In this document: positions 1 through 7,401 of the stretch, piece after piece | Position numbering within the stretch: the first letter of the stretch is position 1 | How the letters are laid out: every line of letters starts with the position of its first letter | From: Paenibacillus cellulosilyticus | GTDB lineage: Bacteria; Bacillota; Bacilli; Paenibacillales; Paenibacillaceae | Length of the DNA stretch: 64,000 nucleotides | NCBI RefSeq assembly: GCF_003182255.1 | Contig: NZ_QGTQ01000016.1 | Coordinates: forward strand, 1 to 64,000 | Reading direction: 5' to 3' | Made by a program: the position numbers and the translations under genes | Notes under the pieces: generated by a model | Told to the model about the DNA's origin: nothing | What the model saw: only the letters and a program-made list of their open reading frames with translations | Databases searched by the model: none

Positions 1-453
1 TGCAGTAGAACTTAAAGAGAAGTGCGCATCAACGCAACTTCTGTTCCTGCATACCCCGACTGTGTCATCAACAACTGTCAGCCCTAATTCCATCGCTTCA
101 TCCGACATCTTAATAGTTGAAATCCTGCGAATGGTTGAGCATTCGTGAGAGAAACCCTTAAATACGAGGGACGGTTGTGGTGGAGCTTATTAGTCTCGTA
201 AGGTGTGCGTTTTGCGGCTAACGGTTGACTCGGAGCTTATTGAGCTATTTTCCGCGTGGAATCGGCGATCTGGCACCAATAGACTCTTCTGCAACCGTTA
301 GAGTTTCGGAAGCGGCGATGATCGCGAAATAACAGCTGTGGCAACCTTTAAGCGAGGAGCAGGCACGAGGGATGAATGAACAACCGAACCTCGGGGCATA
401 ACAAAAAGGCAGCCAGCCAATGATGGCGACTGCCTGATTAGCAACACAGTGAA
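1..453. other. Left-edge region without a confident gene
   Basis: No reading frame here has a good ribosome binding site and a recognisable product. On the minus strand an open frame runs off the left edge from an ATG near position 107 (starting MSDEAMELGLTVVDD), but its start has only a weak AGGA-type site and the peptide is not recognised; it could be the 5' end of a gene whose body lies outside the window. The motif GGAGCTTATT occurs at 182 and 232, a 50-bp spacing reminiscent of the 51-bp arrays elsewhere in the window. Confidence 0.3.
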
Positions 454-514
454 ACACCCCTCACGCTTGGCATCAACGGACCTTTAGTCCATCCGATGCA
501 ATGCTGAGGGGTGT
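454..514 (-). terminator. Long hairpin terminator after the cupin gene
   Basis: ACACCCCTCA (454-463) pairs perfectly with TGAGGGGTGT (505-514), and the interior arms TTGGCATCA / TGATGC-like and GGAC / GTCC extend the stem. On the minus strand the hairpin is followed by TTTCAC, a short U tail. It lies 16 bases past the cupin stop codon. Confidence 0.65.
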
Positions 515-530
515 CTTACGTCAAAGACGT

Positions 531-1004
531 TTATTTCTTATCGACGAGCTTGAAGTCGTCGTAATGGAAGCCGGGTGCAACGACACAGGATACGAAGACT
601 GGCTCGTCACCAAGCGGGCGTGCCTTTTGCCAGACGCGCGCTGGGACGAGTGCTTGTGGGTGCTGGCCCGCCGCTACGTCGCCGCCAACGATAATCTCCG
701 TTTCTTCGCCAGGCTGGTCGCCGTCGCCGCCGAGTGTCAACATCAGCGGACTGCCCGAGTGCCACAGCCACAGCTCGTCGGAGAGAACTTTATGCCATGC
801 CGATTGCTCGTCCGAATGCAGGACGAAATAGATCGATGAGGCTGCGAAACGTGGTCCGGAATAGTCGCCGCCAAGCGTTTCGTGCGGAATCGTGAAGGAT
901 GCTTTCCAAATCTCTTTGTACCAACCACCCTCAACATGCGGTTGAAGTCCAAGCTTCTCCACAAGCTCAGAGCGTTGCAGCGTTGCTGTATTCGTGTTTG
1001 CCAT
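531..1004 (-). CDS. DUF985 / cupin_5 family protein
   Basis: A 157-residue soluble protein of the cupin_5 (DUF985) family. Family signatures visible are LGLQPHVEGGWYKEIW near the N-terminus, a central RFAASSIYFVLHSDEQSAWHK-type strand pair and WHSGSPL, and the closing PGFHYDDFKLVD. The family forms a small RmlC-like beta barrel; its reaction is not firmly established, so no enzyme activity is claimed. The start is set at ATG 1004 because GGAG lies about nine bases upstream; a longer frame beginning six codons earlier has no binding site. The gene stands alone, ends in its own hairpin terminator, and is separated by about 120 bp from the binding-protein gene upstream. Confidence 0.85.
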   Translation of the reverse strand: MANTNTATLQRSELVEKLGLQPHVEGGWYKEIWKASFTIPHETLGGDYSGPRFAASSIYFVLHSDEQSAWHKVLSDELWLWHSGSPLMLTLGGDGDQPGEETEIIVGGDVAAGQHPQALVPARVWQKARPLGDEPVFVSCVVAPGFHYDDFKLVDKK

Positions 1005-1127
1005 CTTAATGCTCCTATCCAATCTAGTCGTTTGTCGTCTATCTGTCTATACAATAGCTACTAGTGTAGTCGGATTGAATAGGATTGTAAATGGTGGAAT
1101 GCTAGCAGCATGCCCACAATCCGCCCG

Positions 1128-2375
1128 TTATCGACGCGCGTTAAGTGGCGATAGCAGGTCGATTCGGTCTGCAAGCTGCGACATAATATTGGACTCGATG
1201 ATCGATATAATCCGATCCGACGATATCTCTGTCGATATGCGCCAGCTAAGCTCTCGATCCCAAATGGCGCTAGCTGCAGCGTCGAGCGGCGTACGACGAA
1301 CCTCATTCATTTTGTCATACCATTTCGAAATGTCTAATGTGTTCAAATAGCCTTGCTTTCGTTGCAGCTGGTACTGCGTGAACTTCCATGCTAAGTCTTT
1401 ATTCCTAGCTTCCTTCGGAATGGCGCTCACCCAGCCTGTAATAATACCGTACTGATTCAGCGGCAGCCGCGTTTTCCGCCACAACTGATACGTATCCGGC
1501 GCCCAAGACTGCAGGAACGAATCGCCCCACTCCCCGTTCACGAACATGATGAGCTCGCCGTTACGGATCGCCTTCTGCCCTTCCTCATCCCAAATGGACG
1601 ACCAGAGTGGCAGATCAAGCCTATTCGCTTCCTTGGCGATCGCAACCGCAGACACAAACTCGCTCGTATCGCGGGTGAATGAACCATCAATATTGAAGTA
1701 GCCGTTCGAGAGATCCAGCACCTGTAGTAAGTCCGTTGGCCGCTGCATAATGCGTTTACCTTCGCGCTTCAATCTCTTCGCCATCGCCAGCCAACGTTCT
1801 GGGCTTTCCATATAGTTACCCAACGCCTCAGGATCGTCCGGATAGCCGTACTCCTTCATCAGATCCGCTCGATAATAAGTAACTCCTGCATGCAAAATTT
1901 CCGGCATGAACACGATATGCTGTCGATCAAGCGCTCGAAAATAAGACATGTCCAAACCTGGGAAGTAGCTGCCGATTACAGACTTAGCGTCGTAAGGCGC
2001 CAAATCCAGCGGTTCAAAAACATCGTAATCGATGAGATCCCGAATGAGCGAGTAATCGAATTCGATTAAATCTGGCGGATTCGGACTATCGAGCGCCGAT
2101 AAGATATCATTGATCGTACCATTACCTGACGGAACCCATTCAATTTCCACACCATATTTCTCTTCAAAATCACTTACTTGCTCCTGTTGATCCGAATCGC
2201 CAGACATGATGCGCAGCTTCGTCATACCTTCCGGTTTCTCCAATTTCATCATTTGCTGCATGTTCACCGTCTGCTCTTCAGCTTCCGGCTCGCTAGCGCA
2301 GCCAGTGAAGAGAAGCGCCAGTGCCGCGATAGCCGGCCATAATCGGAGGCATCCTCGACGTACTGTTCGATTCAT
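1128..2375 (-). CDS. Orphan extracellular solute-binding lipoprotein coupled to a GGDEF-EAL gene
   Basis: A 415-residue ABC-type solute-binding protein (family 1, sugar-binding-like). After a short basic stretch and a hydrophobic segment there is the lipobox LLFTGC, so it should be lipid-anchored outside the cell. The mature part shows the usual fold: KLRIMSGDSDQQEQVSDFEEKYG, ...LDSPNPPDLIEFD and a C-terminal helical lobe ending in SLSPLNARR-like sequence. The start is ATG 2375, preceded by AAAGGAGGG; this ATG overlaps the stop of the upstream GGDEF-EAL gene in an ATGA, a strong sign of translational coupling. No permease or ATPase gene lies nearby, so a transport role is doubtful. I infer a ligand-sensing role for the membrane c-di-GMP protein. 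The ligand cannot be told from sequence. Confidence 0.88.
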   Translation of the reverse strand: MNRTVRRGCLRLWPAIAALALLFTGCASEPEAEEQTVNMQQMMKLEKPEGMTKLRIMSGDSDQQEQVSDFEEKYGVEIEWVPSGNGTINDILSALDSPNPPDLIEFDYSLIRDLIDYDVFEPLDLAPYDAKSVIGSYFPGLDMSYFRALDRQHIVFMPEILHAGVTYYRADLMKEYGYPDDPEALGNYMESPERWLAMAKRLKREGKRIMQRPTDLLQVLDLSNGYFNIDGSFTRDTSEFVSAVAIAKEANRLDLPLWSSIWDEEGQKAIRNGELIMFVNGEWGDSFLQSWAPDTYQLWRKTRLPLNQYGIITGWVSAIPKEARNKDLAWKFTQYQLQRKQGYLNTLDISKWYDKMNEVRRTPLDAAASAIWDRELSWRISTEISSDRIISIIESNIMSQLADRIDLLSPLNARR

Positions 2376-4960
2376 TGCGCTTCCCTCCTTTCGTCTTCGC
2401 GCTTCTGCTCGAACCAACTTACAATCTGGGCCGCTGGTACCGCTTTACCGTAATAGAAGCCCTGCTGCAGCCAACAGCCGAATTGCCCCAGCGCTTCGGA
2501 CTCCTCAACCGTCTCGACGCCTTCGGCGACAACATGCCAGTTGCGCGATCTTGACAGCAGCATCATCGTTTCAATGATCGATCGCTTGCCAGAATCCTCG
2601 TGAAGTCCTTTCACGAAGCTCCGGTCAATTTTGAACCCGTCAATCGGCATTCGGTTCAGCAATCCTAACGAAGAGTAACCTGTGCCGAAATCATCGATCC
2701 ACACTTTCACGCCATGCTGCTTCAAGCGTAGCAATTCCGTAATGACGCGCTCAGGATATTTGGCGAACACTTCTTCTGTAATTTCAACCTCGAACAACTC
2801 AGCCGGTGTGCCGGTCTCTTCAAGCAGCCGCTCCAGATAACCAACGATGCCATGCATCTGAATTTGCGTCGGCGACAAGTTGATCGCTACCGGTGCAGGC
2901 CGCTCACCTTGATCCAGCCACTCTTTGATCTGGCGGCAGGCTTCACGCGCTACCCATTCGCCAATCGGCTTTAGCAGCCCGCAGCTCTCCGCGATCGGAA
3001 TGAATTGTGCCGGTGATACGAACCCGAACTCCGGATGCTGCCAACGAAGCAGCGCCTCAATGGATACAAGTTTCTCCTGCTCCTTGTTATAAATCGGCAT
3101 ATAATGCAGCTGCAGCTGATTGCGGTCCAGCGCCTTATGCAGCTCAAACTCCAGCCGCATCTGCTGAGTTAGGTCGTTATCCGGCTTTTCGTAGAAACGA
3201 TATCCGTTGCCGCCCGCCGCCTTCGCTTCATACATGGCAAAGTCAGCATTTTTGACGATCGTCTCGATGTCATCACCGCTAATCGTGGAGGAGCTAATCC
3301 CCATGCTAGCCGTTACGAACAGCTCTTCCTCGTTAATCATAAACGGCCGCTTCAGCTTCCTAATCAATTCTTCCGCCATCATACGAACCTCGTTACGCTG
3401 CTGATTGGACACAATGACGAATTCATCTCCACCTAGACGGGCGATAAAGGCGCGGTCACCAACCGTACGCAGCAGTTGGAACGACACCTGCTGAAGCAGC
3501 AAGTCGCCAACCGCATGGCCAAGCGTGTCGTTAATATACTTGAATCGATCAAGGTCGATGAAGATGACATGAATCTCATCGTCAGGTCCCATCTCATCCA
3601 TAGCCTTCTCCAGATGCTCATTGAAGTTTCGGCGGTTCGGCAGCCCTGTCAACATATCCTGATACGCCTGTTCACGAGATTCCATGAACATGTGGCCGAG
3701 CTTTTCCGTCACGATTCGGAAGTTGCCAACCAGCGAGTTAATCTCCTCCAGTCGTGACTGCGGCCAACTTGTCGCAATGCCTTCTTTTACTTTATCTGGA
3801 ATGCCGTTTGTCACATCAGCCAGCCTGCGGACACCTGTAATGATGAAGCGTTGAATCATAAACGCAAACAACCCGATGATGGCCGCTACATATAGACAGC
3901 TCATCATCTGAGCGTTATAAACCGAGTACACCTGCTCGCGATACGTATCAAGCGGCACTCGAACATACAGCTCGAACATTCCTAAAGGCACAGGATAGAT
4001 GAAGGACATATTTTTCCAACTTGATCCTATTGAAATTAGCTCATGCGTGTCAGGACTCCACATTCTTCTCTCGGCAAAATATCTCTGCCAATTGTCCAGC
4101 TTCAGCCATTCGAAATCATAGCTTGTACCCCCCATTGTGTGGAGAAGCGTCCGTCCACCCTGTCCCACCAATACAGCCTCATAGGGATCGGAAGCCAGTG
4201 CGTTGTCGATCATCCGCCTTACCGTCGCGAGCTCCATATAACCGTTCAGGCGAATGCCTCTCTGCTCCTGTGGCGACATCGTCTTCATACCCTCCACTAG
4301 CGCATGAGAGGCTTGATCCGCTGAATTATTAATTTCCTTGATAATGGTGTGCTCGTAGCTGTTGCTCCCGCTCATGAGGAACAGAATGGATGAACCAATC
4401 ATCGCTGCCGTCATCAGATGGATGAGCGCCCGCGAAATACGCAGCGGAGGATTAACAGAAATGCCGCTCATCTTGAAGAAACCGGCTGGCGTATAATAGA
4501 CGAACAGCTCCGCAAGCAGCACGTTAAATAGTCCGCATGCGGTCACAATGTACGTGTAGAACAACATCTCCTGGTTGATCGAATCTGAGTTACTGCTCAG
4601 CAGCACGTACATCGGTATGCCAATTAACGCCCAATAGACAGCCCCTGCTCCGATCAGTCCAAGCTTTGGCCATCGCACACTGAGCACAATAATAATGATC
4701 GCCTCTGCCAAGTGGCTCCACAGTAGAAAGTCCAACTGCTGCGTGCCGATTAACGCCCCATATACGAGCAATAGCAGCACGAGGCCCGCCCGCCAGCCAA
4801 ACCAAGCGACGGCGAGAAAGAGGAACCCCGCTGTAAATGAACCGCTAATGCCGAAGAGCGGAGAGATCGGAACAGAGTAGCACGCATAGGATAAAAGTCC
4901 TAGTAAAATGTAAACAAGTCCGTTTTTTCGAAAAAGGTATCCGCGTATCCGATTAGTCAT
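2372..4960 (-). CDS. Membrane GGDEF-EAL c-di-GMP turnover protein with extracytoplasmic sensor
   Basis: An 862-residue protein. Residues about 10-165 form several membrane helices; another helix near 180-200 leads to an extracytoplasmic region (about 205-345), followed by a helix near 355-375 and a HAMP-like linker. The GGDEF domain has an intact LGGDEFVIV signature at 510-514, and the EAL domain starts with EALLRWQH at 635 and keeps DDFGTGYSSL and the EVTEE-like EITEE motif. Both synthesis and breakdown of cyclic di-GMP are therefore possible; which dominates cannot be judged. The ATG has AGAAGGAG upstream. The stop overlaps the start of the solute-binding lipoprotein by four bases. I infer that the lipoprotein reports an external ligand to the sensor region, as NspS does for MbaA in Vibrio cholerae. 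Confidence 0.93.
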   Translation of the reverse strand: MTNRIRGYLFRKNGLVYILLGLLSYACYSVPISPLFGISGSFTAGFLFLAVAWFGWRAGLVLLLLVYGALIGTQQLDFLLWSHLAEAIIIIVLSVRWPKLGLIGAGAVYWALIGIPMYVLLSSNSDSINQEMLFYTYIVTACGLFNVLLAELFVYYTPAGFFKMSGISVNPPLRISRALIHLMTAAMIGSSILFLMSGSNSYEHTIIKEINNSADQASHALVEGMKTMSPQEQRGIRLNGYMELATVRRMIDNALASDPYEAVLVGQGGRTLLHTMGGTSYDFEWLKLDNWQRYFAERRMWSPDTHELISIGSSWKNMSFIYPVPLGMFELYVRVPLDTYREQVYSVYNAQMMSCLYVAAIIGLFAFMIQRFIITGVRRLADVTNGIPDKVKEGIATSWPQSRLEEINSLVGNFRIVTEKLGHMFMESREQAYQDMLTGLPNRRNFNEHLEKAMDEMGPDDEIHVIFIDLDRFKYINDTLGHAVGDLLLQQVSFQLLRTVGDRAFIARLGGDEFVIVSNQQRNEVRMMAEELIRKLKRPFMINEEELFVTASMGISSSTISGDDIETIVKNADFAMYEAKAAGGNGYRFYEKPDNDLTQQMRLEFELHKALDRNQLQLHYMPIYNKEQEKLVSIEALLRWQHPEFGFVSPAQFIPIAESCGLLKPIGEWVAREACRQIKEWLDQGERPAPVAINLSPTQIQMHGIVGYLERLLEETGTPAELFEVEITEEVFAKYPERVITELLRLKQHGVKVWIDDFGTGYSSLGLLNRMPIDGFKIDRSFVKGLHEDSGKRSIIETMMLLSRSRNWHVVAEGVETVEESEALGQFGCWLQQGFYYGKAVPAAQIVSWFEQKREDERREAQ

Positions 4961-5040
4961 GCTGTTCTCCTTCTAAATCGACATTTGTAAAGGAATTCAT
5001 CCCATTATTGCGGTCGAATGTCGTTCCTTCGATGCTTATT

Positions 5041-5099
5041 GGAACGCGTTTACATAATCTTTAAGTCCTACCCTATTACATCGGCTGTAAGCGTTCTAG
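5041..5099 (-). promoter_or_regulatory. Two cre-like half-matching sites upstream of the GGDEF-EAL gene
   Basis: Read on the minus strand, 5041-5054 is TGTAAACGCGTTCC, and on the plus strand 5086-5099 is TGTAAGCGTTCTAG. Each matches 12 of 14 positions of the cre consensus TGNAANCGNWNNCW and contains the TGTAANCG core. They lie 80-140 bp upstream of the GGDEF-EAL start. Two imperfect sites together are suggestive of CcpA control but not convincing. Confidence 0.3.
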
Positions 5100-5180
5100 A
5101 TTTCAGTAGCAATTCCAGAAGAACAGGAAAGATTTTCGTTTCCTTTACATAACCCTCGTTGCACTACAGCCAACAAACAA

Positions 5181-5218
5181 AGAAGCAGCAGCCCCAGACT
5201 TCCAGGACCGCTGCTTCT
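5181..5218 (-). terminator. Terminator of nasB-nasC
   Basis: AGAAGCAGC (5181-5189) pairs with GCTGCTTCT (5210-5218). On the minus strand the stem is followed by TTTGTTTGTTGG, a U-rich tail. It starts immediately after the nasC stop codon. Confidence 0.75.
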
Positions 5219-5220
5219 AT

Positions 5221-7401
5221 TTACATCTCGTATGATGGATTGGCTATAAAAGGCCTGATGCTCACTGCACATACTTTGAATCCCGGCATTCGGCATGTCG
5301 GATCAAGCGCTTGATTCGTCAGCACGTTCACATTCTGACTGTCGCCCCAATGCATCGGCACGAATACCGTATCCTCTCGAATCGTTCTCGTAATTCGGCA
5401 GCGTACAACAATCTCGCCGCGGCGTGATGTGAGCACCGCCAATTTGCCTTCTGCTAGTCCGTACTGCTTCGCCGTCTTCGGGTGCATCTCAACGAATGAC
5501 TCAAAATCGCGTGAAGCCAGCGTATGGCTTCGCCGTGTCTGAACCCCAGTTAGATAATGGCTGAGCACGCGGCCTGTTGTCAGGTAGATCGGGTATGCCT
5601 CATCGGTCAGCTCTGCTGGAAAATGGTTATCGACCGCGATCAGCTCCGCACGTCCATCCGCATGGGCGAAAGAAGTCTCGAACATCCGTCCCACGCCTTC
5701 TCCTTCTGTGTCAGGACAAGGCCAGTACACGCCCTCCTCGCGGCGAATTCGGTCATACGTAATGCCATAATAGTCCGCAGTGCCGCCCCTGCTCGCCAAT
5801 CGAAGCTCCTCGAATATTTGCTCCGCATGCTCATAACGGAAGTAGGTTCCCCGTCCGAGTCCCTCCGCTAGGTCGCATAGAATTCGCCAATCATGCTTCG
5901 CCTCGCCCGGTGCAGGCCGATGCGCTTCCCTCAGCAGTACGCGGCCCTCAAGATTCGTCAGCGTACCTTCGTTCTCCAGATAAGCTGTCACGGGCAAAAT
6001 CAAATCCGCAGAGCGCGCCGTCTCCGACATGAACATATCGGCTACAACGAGTAAATCAAGACGCTCCATCGCCGCTTGTACCAAGCTTGCGTTCGGATTC
6101 GAGACAACCGGATTGGAGCCCATGACTAGCAGCGCCCTTATCTCGCCTTCGTACGCCTTCTCCATCATTTCGTAGGCGGATACACCTTTGCCTGGCAGCT
6201 CGTTCGGATCGACACCCCATACATCCGCAACGTAAGCACGATGCTCTGGATTTTCGATTGAGCGGTAGCCTGGCAGTTGGTCAGCCTTCTGTCCATGCTC
6301 GCGTCCACCCTGTCCGTTGCCCTGTCCTGTAATCGCGCCATAGCCACAACCAGCCTTGCCGATTTTGCCTGTTAACAGCACAAGGTTGAGCAGATTGCGC
6401 ACCGCCATATAGCCGTCCGTCTGCTGCTCCACGCCGCGAGCAGTGAACACCATGCCCGTTGAAGCCTTACCGAACGTCAATGCCGCTCTACGGATCGAGT
6501 CCGCAGGGACCCCCGTCATGACCGCGATCTCTTCTACCGATTGCTCCATCAGATGGGCGCGCAGCGTATCATACCCTCGCGTACGCTCTCGAACGAACGC
6601 CTCGTCTACCAACCCTTCATCCAGCAGCGAGCGCAGCATGCCGTTCGCGAGTGCAGCATCCATGCCAGGACGTACTTTCAGATGGAGATCGGCAAGCTTC
6701 GACGTTCCCGTCTCCCGCGGGTCGATAACGATGATGAACGTCCCATTCTCCTTCGCCCTCGTAAAATACGGCATCAACGTCGGCTGGCATTCCGCGACGT
6801 TCGTGCCAGCCAGGACGATGCATTTCGCCAGTGCGATATCCGACAGCGGATTCGTCAGCCCACGATCAAGTCCAAGCGCCTTGCTGCCGGCTGACGCCGC
6901 TGCGGACATACAGAACCGACCGTTATAATCGATATACTTCGATCGAAGCGCAACACGTGCGAATTTGCCGAGAAGATAAGCCGTCTCGTTCGTCAGCGAG
7001 CCGCCGCCGTATAGACCGATCGCGTCAACGCCTGACTCCTGCGCGATCTGCTTAAAGCGGCTAACGATTAACGCCATTGCATCTTCCCACGAGATGCGTT
7101 CGAACTGACCATCCCGCTTCACCAGCGGGTATAGAATTCGATCCTCGCTGACCGCATGCTGATAGGCATTCATCCCCTTCACACATAGACGGCCTTCCGA
7201 TGCGCGATTCGGCTTCGCTTCAACCGAATACTGCACTTCCCCTGCTGCCGAATCACCTGACTCAGTCAGTCTCATCTTGCACTGCACGCTGCAGAACGGA
7301 CATTGCGTCTCCATGACGAGCGCTGTTGCCACTCCGCCACCACCATCTGCTGCAGCATGTTCATACAGATATGGAATCGTTGGAATTAACCTCAAGAGCA
7401 T
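5221..7401 (-). CDS. nasC: Assimilatory nitrate reductase catalytic subunit
   Basis: A 726-residue molybdopterin oxidoreductase that reduces nitrate to nitrite in the cytoplasm. An N-terminal [4Fe-4S] ligand set is visible as CPFCSVQC (residues 34-41) with the fourth cysteine in GRLCVKG; then the molybdopterin region (GLYGGGSLTNE, GRFCMSAA, AGTNVAECQP) and the C-terminal molydopterin-dinucleotide-binding domain (LTTGRVLSHYLTG, VFVPMHWGD). Length fits NasC/NarB-type assimilatory enzymes (about 700 residues). There is no twin-arginine signal, supporting the cytoplasmic assimilatory type. It overlaps nasB by ten bases. The start ATG 7401 has GAGGTG placed unusually close; a start at Met30, directly before the cysteine motif, is an alternative without a visible site. 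No nitrite reductase genes lie in the window. Confidence 0.92.
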   Translation of the reverse strand: MLLRLIPTIPYLYEHAAADGGGGVATALVMETQCPFCSVQCKMRLTESGDSAAGEVQYSVEAKPNRASEGRLCVKGMNAYQHAVSEDRILYPLVKRDGQFERISWEDAMALIVSRFKQIAQESGVDAIGLYGGGSLTNETAYLLGKFARVALRSKYIDYNGRFCMSAAASAGSKALGLDRGLTNPLSDIALAKCIVLAGTNVAECQPTLMPYFTRAKENGTFIIVIDPRETGTSKLADLHLKVRPGMDAALANGMLRSLLDEGLVDEAFVRERTRGYDTLRAHLMEQSVEEIAVMTGVPADSIRRAALTFGKASTGMVFTARGVEQQTDGYMAVRNLLNLVLLTGKIGKAGCGYGAITGQGNGQGGREHGQKADQLPGYRSIENPEHRAYVADVWGVDPNELPGKGVSAYEMMEKAYEGEIRALLVMGSNPVVSNPNASLVQAAMERLDLLVVADMFMSETARSADLILPVTAYLENEGTLTNLEGRVLLREAHRPAPGEAKHDWRILCDLAEGLGRGTYFRYEHAEQIFEELRLASRGGTADYYGITYDRIRREEGVYWPCPDTEGEGVGRMFETSFAHADGRAELIAVDNHFPAELTDEAYPIYLTTGRVLSHYLTGVQTRRSHTLASRDFESFVEMHPKTAKQYGLAEGKLAVLTSRRGEIVVRCRITRTIREDTVFVPMHWGDSQNVNVLTNQALDPTCRMPGFKVCAVSIRPFIANPSYEM

